Source: Bacteroides sp. ET71 (GTDB taxonomy: Bacteria; Bacteroidota; Bacteroidia; Bacteroidales; Bacteroidaceae). Taken from it: 64,000 nucleotides of DNA. The notes under the pieces were generated by a model that did not search any database, was not told where the DNA came from, and saw only the letters and a list, made by a program, of their open reading frames with translations. Each line of letters opens with the position of its first letter. The stretch's first letter is position 1. Made by a program: the position numbers and the translations under genes. The stretch lies in contig NZ_JAMBLS010000019.1 in assembly GCF_023336905.1 (NCBI RefSeq), forward strand, positions 1 to 64,000. The letters are read 5' to 3'. This document shows, piece after piece, positions 1 through 9,057 of this stretch.

Positions 1-19
1 GACTTCCTTCTAAAACCGG

Positions 20-94
20 TCGGGGTGACTGGATTCGAACCAGCGACAACACGCCCCCCAGACGTGTACTCTAACCGGGCTGAGCTACACCCCG
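20..94 (-). tRNA. tRNA-Pro (anticodon GGG)
   Basis: Read on the minus strand, a cloverleaf folds with acceptor CGGGGTG/CACCCCG, discriminator A, D-arm, an anticodon stem CACGT/GCGTG with loop CTGGGGG, and a T-arm with TTCGAAT in the loop. The anticodon is GGG, so it reads CCC proline codons. No CCA is encoded at the 3' end. The anticodon stem needs a U-G closing pair, which makes the loop look long at first glance. Confidence 0.93.
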
Positions 95-117
95 AAGTCT
101 CTCGTGGTTTGCGGGTG

Positions 118-148
118 CAAAGGTACTGCTTTATTCTGAATCTCCAAA
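118..148 (-). promoter_or_regulatory. Bacteroidota-type promoter of tRNA-Pro
   Basis: On the minus strand, TTTG (145-148) is followed after a 19-nt spacer by TACCTTTG (118-125). This matches the known Bacteroides primary-sigma promoter (-33 TTTG, -7 TAnnTTTG). The start of transcription would fall a few bases before the tRNA 5' end. Confidence 0.75.
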
Positions 149-173
149 TAAAAAACACTTTTTTTTGCCCGAC

Positions 174-226
174 CAGACAAAAAAAGCGGGAGAACACGTT
201 TCCAGCCAACAAACGTGTTCTCCCGC
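174..226 (-). terminator. Intrinsic terminator of the aminotransferase operon
   Basis: A perfect 16-bp inverted repeat (186-201 with 211-226, loop of 9) is followed on the minus strand by a run of seven T. It lies about 75 nt after the stop of the leftward aspartate aminotransferase gene and ends that operon before the tRNA-Pro promoter. Confidence 0.88.
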
Positions 227-301
227 ATCAGGCTTCTTGTCCGCCAAAAGCGCGCTTCTTCCGAAACAGAGCGACGCTTCTTGTCCGGAATAGCGAAGCG
301 T

Positions 302-1495
302 TTATTTCAGGACAGCCAAGGCTTCTTTGATACGACGAATGGCCTCGGTGATGTTTTCATCGCTCGTGGCATAGCTCATGCGGATGCAATCGGGGGCACC
401 GAATGAGGTTCCGCCCACGCAGGCCACATGCCCCACCTCCAGCAAATACATAGCCAAGTCTTCGGCCGAATCAATGCGGCGGTCGCCAGCCGACTTGCCG
501 AAATAGGAACTGCATTTGGGGAAAAGGTAGAAAGCGCCTTCGGGCACATTCACTTCGAAGCCGGGCACTTCCTTGGCCAGACGGACAATCAAGTCGCGGC
601 GACGCTGGAACGCCCGACGCATCTCTTCGACGGGAACCTGGGTGCCGGTATAAGCAGCTTCGGCAGCCTTTTGCGACACCGAGCAAGGGCCGGACGTGTA
701 CTGGCCTTGCAGCTTATTGACTGCCTTGACAACCCATTCGGGCCCGGCAATGAAACCGATACGCCAACCGGTCATGGCGTATGCCTTGGACACGCCGTTC
801 ACAATCACCGTGCGCTCCTTCATGCCCGCAACCTGGGCAATGCTGTGATGGCGGCCTATGTAGTTGATATGCTCGTAAATCTCATCGGCTATGACCATGA
901 CCTGCGGATGCTTCTGAAGCACGGCGGCCAGAGCAGCCAGTTCTTCGGCACTGTAAACCGAGCCGGTAGGGTTGGACGGCGAGCACAGTATCAACGCCTT
1001 GGTCTTCGGCGTAATGGCAGCCTCCAACTGGGCAGGCGTCATCTTGAAATCTTGCTCAATGCCGGCAGACACGATAACGGGAACACCCTCGGCCAGCTTC
1101 ACCATCTCCGGATAGCTCACCCAGTAAGGGGCAGGCACGATGACCTCATCGCCCGGATTGACCAAGACAAGAATGGTGTTGCAGACAGATTGCTTGGCAC
1201 CGTTGGCACAAGAGATTTGGGCGGCCGTATAGTCCAGCCCGTTTTCATTCTTCAGCTTGGCCACGATGGCGTTGCGCAAAGCCGGGTAGCCGGCCACAGG
1301 CGAATAGCGGGAATAATTCTCGTCGATAGCCTTCTTGGCAGCCTCCTTGATATAGTCTGGGGTATTGAAATCAGGTTCCCCCACACTCAGGTTAATAACG
1401 TCTATGCCCTGCGCTTTCAATTCTGCGCTTTTCTGAGACATGGCCAGCGTTGCCGAAGGCGACAAGCTGTTCACGCGGTCTGATAATTGATTCAT
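302..1495 (-). CDS. aspC: Aspartate aminotransferase (class I/II, PLP-dependent)
   Basis: A 397-residue fold-type I aminotransferase. Visible family marks are SNPTG (174-178), ADEIY (203-207) and the PLP lysine in SKAYAMTGWRIG (Lys237). The pattern matches the Ib subgroup of aspartate aminotransferases, which move the amino group between aspartate and 2-oxoglutarate. The length is normal for the family. The start is supported by a strong AGGAGG about 8 nt upstream, which is unusual in this phylum. It is the last gene of a leftward set after ribBA (31-nt gap) and is followed by a strong terminator. Substrate is inferred from the subfamily; another amino acid remains possible. Confidence 0.88.
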   Translation of the reverse strand: MNQLSDRVNSLSPSATLAMSQKSAELKAQGIDVINLSVGEPDFNTPDYIKEAAKKAIDENYSRYSPVAGYPALRNAIVAKLKNENGLDYTAAQISCANGAKQSVCNTILVLVNPGDEVIVPAPYWVSYPEMVKLAEGVPVIVSAGIEQDFKMTPAQLEAAITPKTKALILCSPSNPTGSVYSAEELAALAAVLQKHPQVMVIADEIYEHINYIGRHHSIAQVAGMKERTVIVNGVSKAYAMTGWRIGFIAGPEWVVKAVNKLQGQYTSGPCSVSQKAAEAAYTGTQVPVEEMRRAFQRRRDLIVRLAKEVPGFEVNVPEGAFYLFPKCSSYFGKSAGDRRIDSAEDLAMYLLEVGHVACVGGTSFGAPDCIRMSYATSDENITEAIRRIKEALAVLK

Positions 1496-1526
1496 CTTGT
1501 TTTCCTCCTATGTTATAAACAATCTT

Positions 1527-2741
1527 TCATTTATTAAAATGCAACGTATGCCCCATGCGTTCCTGCTTCGTGCGCAGGTAACGCTCATTATACGGATTGG
1601 GAGTTGTCTCGATGGGAACATTCTCGGTGATTTCCAGCCCATAAGCTTCCAGTCCCACACGTTTCACGGGGTTATTGGTCATCAGGCGCATCTTGTGCAC
1701 GCCCAGCTCACGCAATATTTGAGCCCCCACGCCATAGTCGCGCTCGTCGGCCAGATGTCCCAGGCAGATGTTAGCATCCACCGTATCCATGCCGTCTTCC
1801 TGCAACTTATAAGCCTTCATCTTCTCCATCAGGCCGATGCCACGCCCTTCTTGGTTCAGATAAACCAGCACGCCTTTGCCGGCGGCTTCAATCATCTGCA
1901 TAGCCTTGTGCAACTGCTCCCCACAATCACAACGTTTGGAGGCAAAAATGTCGCCCGTAGCGCACGACGAGTGCACCCGTACCAAGATAGGCTCATCCGG
2001 CTTCCACGTCCCTTTGAACAACGCCACGTGCTCCAGCCCGTTCAACTTCTGGCGGAAAGCAATCAGGCGGAAATCGCCATAAGCCGTAGGCATATTCACC
2101 TCTACTCCTTTCTCAACAATAGATTCCTGCTTCAAGCGATAGGCAATCAGGTCGTGGATAGAAATCAGTTTCAAGCCATACTCGTCGGCAAACTTGCGCA
2201 GTTCCGGCAGACGGGCCATCGTGCCATCGTCATTCATTATCTCCATCAACGCACCCGCCGGATACAGGCCGGCCAGGCGGGCCAGGTCGATAGTGGCCTC
2301 TGTATGTCCAGCACGACGCAAGACCCCTTTTTCTTGAGCATACAGTGGATTAATGTGTCCGGGACGACCAAACGTAGCAGGCGTAGACGCCGGATCGGCC
2401 AGTGCACGGATGGTTGCTGCACGGTCGGCAGCCGACACTCCTGTGGTACAACCTTCCAGTTTATCAATGGTCACGGTAAAGGGAGTTCCTAACACCGATG
2501 TATTGTCCACCACCTGATGAGGTAAATCCAGTTCCTTGCAACGGGATATCGTGATGGGAGCACACAACACCCCACGCGCATGCTTCAACATGAAGTTCAC
2601 CTTTTCAGGCGTGATTAACTCGGCGGCGATAATCAAGTCGCCCTCGTTCTCGCGGTCCTCATCGTCCACCACGATGACAAAGTTTCCAGACTTGAAATCT
2701 TCTATCGCCTCTTCTATCGAATTCAACTTAATATTTTCCAT
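1527..2741 (-). CDS. ribBA: Bifunctional 3,4-dihydroxy-2-butanone-4-phosphate synthase / GTP cyclohydrolase II
   Basis: A 404-residue fusion that supplies both precursors of riboflavin. The N-terminal half is RibB, with [10 protein letters not shown] near residue 26, and converts ribulose 5-phosphate to the four-carbon unit. The C-terminal half is RibA, with the zinc-site cysteines in [18 protein letters not shown] and the [10 protein letters not shown] motif, and opens the GTP ring. Both halves look intact. It sits 72 nt after the lptG-like gene and 31 nt before the aminotransferase, so the three are probably cotranscribed. The upstream gap has no FMN riboswitch fold that I can recognise. 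Confidence 0.95.
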   Translation of the reverse strand: MENIKLNSIEEAIEDFKSGNFVIVVDDEDRENEGDLIIAAELITPEKVNFMLKHARGVLCAPITISRCKELDLPHQVVDNTSVLGTPFTVTIDKLEGCTTGVSAADRAATIRALADPASTPATFGRPGHINPLYAQEKGVLRRAGHTEATIDLARLAGLYPAGALMEIMNDDGTMARLPELRKFADEYGLKLISIHDLIAYRLKQESIVEKGVEVNMPTAYGDFRLIAFRQKLNGLEHVALFKGTWKPDEPILVRVHSSCATGDIFASKRCDCGEQLHKAMQMIEAAGKGVLVYLNQEGRGIGLMEKMKAYKLQEDGMDTVDANICLGHLADERDYGVGAQILRELGVHKMRLMTNNPVKRVGLEAYGLEITENVPIETTPNPYNERYLRTKQERMGHTLHFNK

Positions 2742-2813
2742 ATCTCATCAACTATTAATTATTAAACTTTCAGCATCGGCGGTTTCCGATACCGCCTTTA
2801 TTTCCGCAGTTCT

Positions 2814-4709
2814 TCATTCCAAAGAATTAATAACGTAAATAGCATCGTCATCCGCCTTTATAATACGCTCCATGTCTTTACTCAAGCGAAGCCGGAAAGC
2901 CCAAATACGGAAGAAGAAAAACAATCCGACCGGAACGCATATGCCACATGCCACGTTCAACCAATAACTCCGGAAAGGACGCACATGAGCACGGACCGGA
3001 ATAATGGGATAATTGTTCAACACAGCTATTAACTTAGGAGATTTCGTATTAGACATCTCTTCTATAAGAGTCTCCATACGGGCGCTTATATCTTCCACCT
3101 CCACATCCTCGCCAGAGTTCATCCAAAGCTTGAAGTAATTAGGCATCCGCTTCAAGTCATGGCCTTCGGCATAAGCACGGCATTGCTCCGACAACATTTG
3201 CAAATCGCCCGGCAGACGTGTATAATCCGGATCATGGATAATAACTTCCTTACGATAAAGATGCCGCACACTGCGTATGCCCAAAACCTTTTTTATCCAA
3301 CTGATATAAGCATCGGCATTAAGCACCACAGAATCTTTATTAGCCTTATAGGTAAAGAAAGCCCCCAGGGGTGCCAAGACGGCTGTACTGGTCCACATAC
3401 CCATCCAGACAATCCACTTCCCATCGCGAGCCATCTTGAAGCCCGTATTATTGATTATATAGTAGACAATGAAAATCAGCACAGAGACGACCACGGGCAT
3501 ACCTAGCCCGCCTTTACGGATAATACCCCCCAAAGGAGCCCCAATAAAGAAAAATATAAGACATGCCAACGACATAGTCAGCTTCTCGTGCCACGAGGTC
3601 ATGTGACGTCGCAAACTGGCTTCGGTCTGCTGGATATTGAAACTCTTAAAATTCCAGTCACTCTCGATGCTCCCAGTCCGCCCGATAGTGTTCGACAAGA
3701 TTTTGGATTTCTCAGACAGAGTAGCCACAGCATACAGGCTGTCCATATTGTAATACGTCGGCAAAGCCTCTTTCAGCTTTAATGAGTCTTTGCGATCCAA
3801 GCGGGAAGTAACGTTGTAGACATTCGCCATAGCTTCTTTATAATAGGCACGCCCGATGCTGTCAGTACGCATCTGCATCGAATCAATTCCTACTTGTAAT
3901 GTGCGCATATTCTTACTGGAAGCCTGGTTGCTCATGATACCTTCATCGGCCATATTGAAATCAGAGTTAAACTCAATAAGGGCATGCTTCTCACGGAAAG
4001 CTTCCCGCCGGTAGGGTACGTTTTTCCGACTCACGCTCTGGTCTTTCAGATTTTCAAACTGTTCACCGCTATACAGGTGCAAATAAAGATGCTGCTTATC
4101 GGCTGTCATTTCCAAACGGCCGGAGTCGGCTTTGATAATCTGAGCGTTCTCAAATCCTTTCTCAAAATTATATATCAACACGTCATACAGCATGCCTGTA
4201 TCACGGTTCTTATGCTTCACGTAAAGGTTATATCCTTTTATCTCGTCATAAAAAGCCCCTTCGGGAATATCTACCTCGGGTGACTTCTGCTTCATAGAAA
4301 TAAGCAAAGTGTTTAGCTTGACTTGGGCTTTAGGTCCTATAACATTCTGGAAATAGAAAGAGACACAAGAGACACATGCAATAAAGATGATTAGCGGACG
4401 CATGATGCGCAGCAAGGGGATGCCGGCGGCCTTCATAGCCAGCAGCTCAAAACGCTCTCCAAAATTGCCAAAAGTAATAAGTGCTGCCAACAGCACGGCC
4501 AACGGCAAAGAGACAGGCACCAATACCAAGGCCGAATAGAAAAAGAACTGCGCAAGAACTGTCATTTCCAACCCTTTGCCTACCATTTCATCGACATATC
4601 GCCAAAGGAATTGCATCATGAAGATGAACAGGCAGATGAAAAAAGTACCCGCAAAGAGCAGGCAGAAGCTCTTCAATATGAATATATCTAACTTTTTTAT
4701 ACGCAACAT
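2814..4709 (-). CDS. LptF/LptG family permease of the lipopolysaccharide exporter
   Basis: A YjgP/YjgQ-family protein of about 631 residues. Three hydrophobic segments lie within the first 120 residues, a periplasmic beta-jellyroll-like stretch follows to about 350, and three more hydrophobic segments lie at about 370-450. This is the LptF/LptG layout, the membrane part of the ABC transporter that drives LPS to the outer membrane. A long C-terminal extension with an extra hydrophobic segment makes it longer than the enterobacterial proteins, as is common in Bacteroides. The start at MLRIKK (4709) is preferred; a second ATG two codons earlier (4715) is equally possible. Promoter TACTTTTG lies at 4742-4749. 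LptF and LptG cannot be told apart here. Confidence 0.88.
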   Translation of the reverse strand: MLRIKKLDIFILKSFCLLFAGTFFICLFIFMMQFLWRYVDEMVGKGLEMTVLAQFFFYSALVLVPVSLPLAVLLAALITFGNFGERFELLAMKAAGIPLLRIMRPLIIFIACVSCVSFYFQNVIGPKAQVKLNTLLISMKQKSPEVDIPEGAFYDEIKGYNLYVKHKNRDTGMLYDVLIYNFEKGFENAQIIKADSGRLEMTADKQHLYLHLYSGEQFENLKDQSVSRKNVPYRREAFREKHALIEFNSDFNMADEGIMSNQASSKNMRTLQVGIDSMQMRTDSIGRAYYKEAMANVYNVTSRLDRKDSLKLKEALPTYYNMDSLYAVATLSEKSKILSNTIGRTGSIESDWNFKSFNIQQTEASLRRHMTSWHEKLTMSLACLIFFFIGAPLGGIIRKGGLGMPVVVSVLIFIVYYIINNTGFKMARDGKWIVWMGMWTSTAVLAPLGAFFTYKANKDSVVLNADAYISWIKKVLGIRSVRHLYRKEVIIHDPDYTRLPGDLQMLSEQCRAYAEGHDLKRMPNYFKLWMNSGEDVEVEDISARMETLIEEMSNTKSPKLIAVLNNYPIIPVRAHVRPFRSYWLNVACGICVPVGLFFFFRIWAFRLRLSKDMERIIKADDDAIYVINSLE

Positions 4710-4741
4710 GGGCATTCGTCTCGTAGTCTCTATTGAAGATG

Positions 4742-4749
4742 CAAAAGTA
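4742..4749 (-). promoter_or_regulatory. -7 box of the lptG-ribBA-aspC operon
   Basis: TACTTTTG on the minus strand matches TAnnTTTG and lies about 33 nt before the lptG-like start. No clear TTTG is seen at the -33 position. Confidence 0.5.
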
Positions 4750-4791
4750 GTACAAAAACGGGAGGAAGGGAAATTTTTGATAGAAAGTTAA

Positions 4792-5178
4792 CTAAAAACC
4801 ACATGTTCTGCGCAATGTATCGACTTCATACTCCCACAAATCGCACACATCATCTACTTCGTCGGCAGCAGCAAAGTCTGTGATTTCCAGCACATAGTCG
4901 TTGGTCAACTCGTTATTTGTCATCTTCAATTCGAAATACTCTCGTTCTTTAGGGGCATCCAACCAGCGAAAACGGATAAACGAATAAGTGCGTATAGCGA
5001 CAATCTCGGCTTCACGTTTCTCTGTCTTCCCCCAACAAAAGGTTACAAATTTGTCATCAGACAGTACTTTATCGGCAAACCAACCTTCCAGGCCCGTCGG
5101 TGTACTGATTGCATCCCATAGGATATTCTTCGAAGTAGCGTTTAATAGATATTCTAAGTGTATTTTTTTACGTTCCAT
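4792..5178 (-). CDS. START-like domain protein of unknown function
   Basis: A 128-residue protein beginning MERKKIHLEYLLN. It resembles the small START-like (AHSA1/SRPBCC-like) proteins that are conserved across Bacteroidales and end in a WEYEVDTLRRTCGF-type tail. These form a hydrophobic-cavity helix-grip fold; ligand and role are unknown. An upstream in-frame ATG at 5199, with GAAAGGAA just before it, is the main alternative start. The reading frame stays open further upstream, but that part is poor in family-like sequence. It is a separate unit facing the lptG promoter. Confidence 0.8.
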   Translation of the reverse strand: MERKKIHLEYLLNATSKNILWDAISTPTGLEGWFADKVLSDDKFVTFCWGKTEKREAEIVAIRTYSFIRFRWLDAPKEREYFELKMTNNELTNDYVLEITDFAAADEVDDVCDLWEYEVDTLRRTCGF

Positions 5179-5578
5179 GGCGTCTTCCAAAAAGGTCATT
5201 TCCTTTCGCGCCGCCAAGATATAAACTTTTTCCTTATCCAGACATATAATTCTCCTCATTTTATACATTCGACAGTATTTTTCACGTTTGAAGCAGGAGA
5301 AGTATGCCATCGGAGCGTTCGTCACCGCCTCAAGCATGTCGCTCCGTCCGGACAAGAGCCACGCTTCATGCGGACAAGAACCGTGTTCCGTGCGGACAAG
5401 CAGGAAACGCTTTCCCCGGCGTTTACCAGGCGGGGCAAGTAGCTATGAAACAGCATACTAACGTCCAGACATCGTCCAACCGGCCAAGGGTGAACAGAAA
5501 AAAACGAAAAAAAACGCGGTAATCTGTTTGCCAATTCAAACAAATGCTCTATCTTTGCACCCGCAAACGAGAAATGAT
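5179..5578. other. Intergenic region with three CGGACAAG repeats
   Basis: This 400-bp gap between the START-like gene and tRNA(CAU) has no convincing gene. It contains three copies of CGGACAAG (5349-5356, 5371-5378, 5393-5400) spaced by 22 nt, and the tRNA promoter at its right end. The same motif recurs in other gaps of this window. Confidence 0.5.
5527..5557 (+). promoter_or_regulatory. Bacteroidota-type promoter of tRNA(CAU)
   Basis: TTTG (5527-5530), a 19-nt spacer and TATCTTTG (5550-5557) form a full match to the Bacteroides consensus. It lies about 20 nt before the tRNA gene. Confidence 0.8.
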
Positions 5579-5652
5579 GGCGGGATAGCTCAGCTGGTTA
5601 GAGCGCATGATTCATAATCATGAGGTCCCCGGTTCAATCCCGGGTCCCGCTA
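5579..5652 (+). tRNA. tRNA with anticodon CAU (elongator Met, or Ile2)
   Basis: A full cloverleaf: acceptor GGCGGGA/TCCCGCT (first pair G-U), anticodon loop TTCATAA, T-loop TTCAATC, discriminator A. It lacks the three G-C pairs and the 1-72 mismatch expected of initiator tRNA, so it is elongator Met or the lysidine-modified Ile2 tRNA. The sequence alone does not settle which. No encoded CCA. Confidence 0.93.
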
Positions 5653-5674
5653 CAAAAGAGTCGAAAACATTAAG

Positions 5675-5722
5675 AAAAGGCATTTGCAAGCTTACGCTTT
5701 ACAAATGCCTTTTCTTCTTTTT
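5675..5722 (+). terminator. Terminator after tRNA(CAU)
   Basis: A 12-nt stem (5675-5686 with 5702-5713) followed by a T-rich tract. It lies 23 nt after the tRNA and ends its transcript. Confidence 0.8.
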
Positions 5723-5846
5723 ATGCCACAACTATGAAGAATGGTTCTTTATACATATAAAGACTCAAGACATAAGAGAACGCTGTTTTTAGTCTACTTC
5801 CAGGATTCTGACACAAAGATTTATTGGAAATGTAAACACAAATGCA

Positions 5847-5854
5847 TAACTTTG
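5847..5854 (+). promoter_or_regulatory. -7 box of the LtaS-like gene
   Basis: TAACTTTG matches TAnnTTTG. ATTG lies about 20 nt upstream at the -33 position. Transcription would start roughly 25 nt before the ATG at 5886. Confidence 0.5.
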
Positions 5855-5885
5855 CAGCCGTTTTTTCAAAATAGAGAGAGTTCCC

Positions 5886-7898
5886 ATGTTAGATCTTCAA
5901 CCCAAAGCTCTGCTTAAAAAAGGTGGTACTATATTTATTTACCTACTGAGCGTGCATGTAATGGCACTATCCTTATTCTTCTTATTCCGCCTGATATTCT
6001 TCTTCGCAAACGATTACGAGTTTCCGCTGACCATCCAGCATGAATACTTGCTGCAATCCCGTTCTTTCCTTTATGGCTTATGGTTTGACAATGTGATAGC
6101 CTGCTACGTGCTGTTGCCTCCTTTAGCTGTGCTTTGGATTAGCGCGTTACTGAACTGGCTTCCACGAGCATTGTTCCGTGCTACAGCTATTTTCTTTTCC
6201 ATCTTCTACGGACTGGCTTCTTTTGTTGCGGCTGCCAATATTCCTTATTTCGCCTACTTCTTTAAGGTAATCAATTCATCCATATTCAATTGGTTCGAGT
6301 ACGGAACAACCACAGCCGGCATGGTGCTGGAAGAAAGCTCTTATTACCCATATCTCTTGTTAGCCGTGGTCGCGACTGTTCTCTGGAGTTGGAGTATGTG
6401 GAAACTGGCAAATTGGGCTTACCAACGATGCAAAAACATGAGCTCTGCAACTACAATGGACTGGACAAGCCGGGGTATCATATTTTTCAGTGGCGCAGCC
6501 TGCATAGGACTATGTATCTTTGGTATTCGCGGACGTTGCGGATACAATCCTATCAAAGTAAGCCAAGCCTTTTATTGCGAAGACCCCTTCTTAAATCAAG
6601 TAGGCATAAACCCGGTATTCAATCTGTTGAATAGCACAATAGATGAACATCGTGACGGACATCAGTGGTTGCAGTTGGCAGTCGAAACCAAGGCTGTAAA
6701 GAATGTACAGCACTTGCTACAACGGCCTGGCATAACGGACATTTCCCCCATAGCTCAGCAAGTGGACAATCCGCAAAAGGGAGAGAAAAAGAACGTCATC
6801 ATCGTCCTGATGGAATCGATGTCTGCCCACCTGATGGACAGCTTCGGAGCCGATAAGGGCCTGACGCCTCATTTAGACTCCATTTACAACCAATCATTAC
6901 ATTTCTCCAATTGCTATTCGTCTGGCATACATACCAACCACGGCATGTACTCTACACTCTATTCATTCCCGGCCATCATGAAGCGTAATGCTATGAAAGA
7001 TTCGTCTATCCGCCGCTATGCAGGACTGCCTACCGTATTAAAAGAACATGGATACCGGAACCTATTCTTCATGACCCACGAATCGCAATACGACAACATG
7101 AACGGTTTCTTCCGTACGAATGGCTTCGACGAGATATACTCGCAAGAAGATTATCCGGCAGACAAAATAGCCAATCATTTCGGGGTGCAGGATGATTACC
7201 TTTTCCAATATGCATTGCCCGTATTGCGACAAAAGGCCGACAGCGACCAACCATTTTTCGCCGTACTACTGACCATCAGTAATCATCCGCCTTATGTCAT
7301 TCCACCCTACTTCCGACCACGCAGTTGCAAGAAAGAGGAGCAGATTGTGGAATATGCAGACTGGTCTATCGGCAACTTCATGCAACAAGCCTCCCGCGAA
7401 CCTTGGTTCGAGAATACGATTTTCGTATTCTTGGGCGACCATGGCAAACTGGTAACAACTCCTGAGTGTGAATTACCGGAATCCTATAACCACATTCCTC
7501 TGATGTTCTTCGGCAAAGGCATTGCACCGGAACTGCGAACGGACTTCTGTGGGCAAGTGGATGTAGCCCCGACTCTGTTACATCTGTTGGGCATCGACTA
7601 TGTGCAAAACAACCTGGGAGTTGACCTGTTGCGTGAGAAACGGCCATGCATATTCTATACGGCAGATGATTGGGTTGCTGCAAGAGATTCCCTTCATCTG
7701 TATATTTACAACCCGGAGACGAACGTTGAACGCTGTTTCCATACCGACAGCCTTTGCAGACCCGGACAACCTAACGACTCAGCTTTTGTCAGGTTGAAGA
7801 ATTATGCCTTCAGCATGCTGCAAACGGCCGAATATCTGGTCAAACACGAATTGATATTAGACCGCCCAAAAACAAAAAGGTCTGCCCAACATCCGTGA
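5886..7898 (+). CDS. LtaS/MdoB-family membrane phosphotransferase (sulfatase fold)
   Basis: A 670-residue protein with five hydrophobic segments in the first 220 residues and an extracytoplasmic alkaline-phosphatase-superfamily domain from about 295 to 580. NVIIVLMESMS gives the first metal ligand; Thr350 in GIHTNHGMYST is the likely catalytic threonine; FLGDHGK and NHIPLM supply further metal ligands. Related enzymes move phosphoglycerol or phosphoethanolamine from lipids onto glycans or lipid A. In a Gram-negative host the acceptor is probably an envelope glycolipid or periplasmic glucan, but this cannot be read from sequence. It stands alone under its own promoter, and its 3' end carries the terminator of the convergent mscS gene. 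Confidence 0.85.
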   Translation: MLDLQPKALLKKGGTIFIYLLSVHVMALSLFFLFRLIFFFANDYEFPLTIQHEYLLQSRSFLYGLWFDNVIACYVLLPPLAVLWISALLNWLPRALFRATAIFFSIFYGLASFVAAANIPYFAYFFKVINSSIFNWFEYGTTTAGMVLEESSYYPYLLLAVVATVLWSWSMWKLANWAYQRCKNMSSATTMDWTSRGIIFFSGAACIGLCIFGIRGRCGYNPIKVSQAFYCEDPFLNQVGINPVFNLLNSTIDEHRDGHQWLQLAVETKAVKNVQHLLQRPGITDISPIAQQVDNPQKGEKKNVIIVLMESMSAHLMDSFGADKGLTPHLDSIYNQSLHFSNCYSSGIHTNHGMYSTLYSFPAIMKRNAMKDSSIRRYAGLPTVLKEHGYRNLFFMTHESQYDNMNGFFRTNGFDEIYSQEDYPADKIANHFGVQDDYLFQYALPVLRQKADSDQPFFAVLLTISNHPPYVIPPYFRPRSCKKEEQIVEYADWSIGNFMQQASREPWFENTIFVFLGDHGKLVTTPECELPESYNHIPLMFFGKGIAPELRTDFCGQVDVAPTLLHLLGIDYVQNNLGVDLLREKRPCIFYTADDWVAARDSLHLYIYNPETNVERCFHTDSLCRPGQPNDSAFVRLKNYAFSMLQTAEYLVKHELILDRPKTKRSAQHP

Positions 7899-7905
7899 GC
7901 AGACC
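7872..7905 (-). terminator. Terminator of the mscS gene
   Basis: GGTCTGC (7879-7885) pairs with GCAGACC (7899-7905), and the minus strand continues into a T-rich run. The hairpin overlaps the last codons of the convergent LtaS-like gene. Confidence 0.75.
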
Positions 7906-7931
7906 CAAAAGCGATACACCCTGACGGGAGC

Positions 7932-8807
7932 TCAGTCCTTGGCTTGATGCACCGTGAGTTGCGGGAAGGGGAAGCCGATGCCGGCCTTGTTGAACTCGTC
8001 GTAAATGGCGCGCTGCACGTCGTAGTACACGCCCCAATAGTCGGCGTTCTTCACCCACACGCGGATGCGGATATTGACGCTGCTGGCATCCAGCGCATCC
8101 AGGGCGATGAAGGGCGCGGGCGTGTCGAGGATGCGCTTGTCGGCCGCGACGATGCGGCGTGCCGCCTCCTCCACCCGGGCATAGTCCTCGCCATATTCCA
8201 CGCCGACCACCCAGTCTACGCGACGGGTTTCCTCGTTGCTGTAATTCACCAGCACGCCGCTCGACGCCGAGCCGTTGGGGATGTAGACCGTCTTGTTGTC
8301 GGCCGTGGTCAGGATGGTGTGGAAGATTTGTATCTCCTTCACCGAGCCGCTCTCGCCCTGGCACTCTATCCAGTCGCCCACCTTGTAGGGGCGGAACAGC
8401 AGGATGATGAGCCCGCCGGCGAAGTTCTGCAGGTTGCCGCTCAGGGCCATGCCCACGGCCACACCGGCCGAGGCCAGCAGGGCGGCGAAGGAGGTGGTCT
8501 CGATGCCCAGCTTGTCCACGATGGCCACGATGAGCAGAACCATCAGCAGGATGTTCACCAGGCTCTCCACGAAGCTGCGGATGCCGGCATCGACCTTGCG
8601 CCGCTCCAGGATGCGCCGCACCAGTTTGTTGAGGAAGGAGATGAGGAAACGCCCGATGAGGAAGATGACCAGCGCCCCCAGGATGCGCCCGCCGATGTCG
8701 ACGCCGCCGTCTATGAGGTGCTGTATGACTTGTTGCACTTTGTCGGCCCCGTCTTGCGCGGCCTGGGCGGGTGCAGCCGCCGTCAGTAAAAAGGATATCA
8801 GATACAT
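7932..8807 (-). CDS. mscS: Small-conductance mechanosensitive channel (MscS family)
   Basis: A 291-residue protein with three N-terminal hydrophobic segments. The third is the Gly/Ala-rich pore helix (ASAGVAVGMALSGNLQNFAG), as in MscS, and is followed by the beta domain (VGDWIECQGESGSVKEI) and a C-terminal alpha/beta cage region. Such channels release solutes when membrane tension rises. The N-terminus (LLTAAAPAQAAQ) looks like a cleaved signal or first membrane segment. The gene is leftward, has its own terminator, and is separated from thrC by a 24-nt tandem-repeat tract. Its DNA is visibly richer in G+C than the LtaS-like gene beside it. Confidence 0.92.
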   Translation of the reverse strand: MYLISFLLTAAAPAQAAQDGADKVQQVIQHLIDGGVDIGGRILGALVIFLIGRFLISFLNKLVRRILERRKVDAGIRSFVESLVNILLMVLLIVAIVDKLGIETTSFAALLASAGVAVGMALSGNLQNFAGGLIILLFRPYKVGDWIECQGESGSVKEIQIFHTILTTADNKTVYIPNGSASSGVLVNYSNEETRRVDWVVGVEYGEDYARVEEAARRIVAADKRILDTPAPFIALDALDASSVNIRIRVWVKNADYWGVYYDVQRAIYDEFNKAGIGFPFPQLTVHQAKD

Positions 8808-8864
8808 GTCTTATAAGAATTAATCGGTTATCATTCGACCCCGCTTCCCGGGTGGGGGTCCTTA

Positions 8865-9053
8865 CCCTTAGGCGGGTAGGGGTACGCACCCTTAGGCGGG
8901 TGGGGGTACGCACCCTTAGGGGGATGGGGGCAAGTATCCCCGCAGGGGCATAACCCTGCACCCCCGCAGGGGCGTAACCCTGCACCCCCGCTGGGGCATA
9001 ACCCTGCACCCCCGCAGGAGCATAACCCTGCGCCCCTGCTGGGTAATAACCCC
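8865..9053. repeat. Tandem 24-nt repeats of two related types between mscS and thrC
   Basis: Three units like CCCTTAGGCGGGTGGGGGTA (first 20 of 24 nt) begin at 8865, 8889 and 8913. They pass directly into units like CCCCCGCAGGGGCATAACCC (first 20 of 24 nt) that begin at 8937, 8961, 8985 and 9009, with a degenerate copy from 9033. The second type holds a short palindrome (CCCCGCAGGGG). Because 24 is a multiple of three, one frame stays open as an eight-residue repeat, but no start, signal or neighbour supports translation. Confidence 0.85.
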
Positions 9054-9057
9054 ATCG

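Noticed and set aside
2742-2813. FMN riboswitch ahead of ribBA
   Set aside because: The 72-nt gap is too short and lacks the conserved FMN aptamer elements. ribBA appears to be inside an operon.
7840-9009. A 389-residue minus-strand frame with eight-residue repeats (QGYAPAGV)
   Set aside because: It overlaps mscS in another frame. The repeats come from the 24-nt DNA array, and there is no start site, signal or supporting context.
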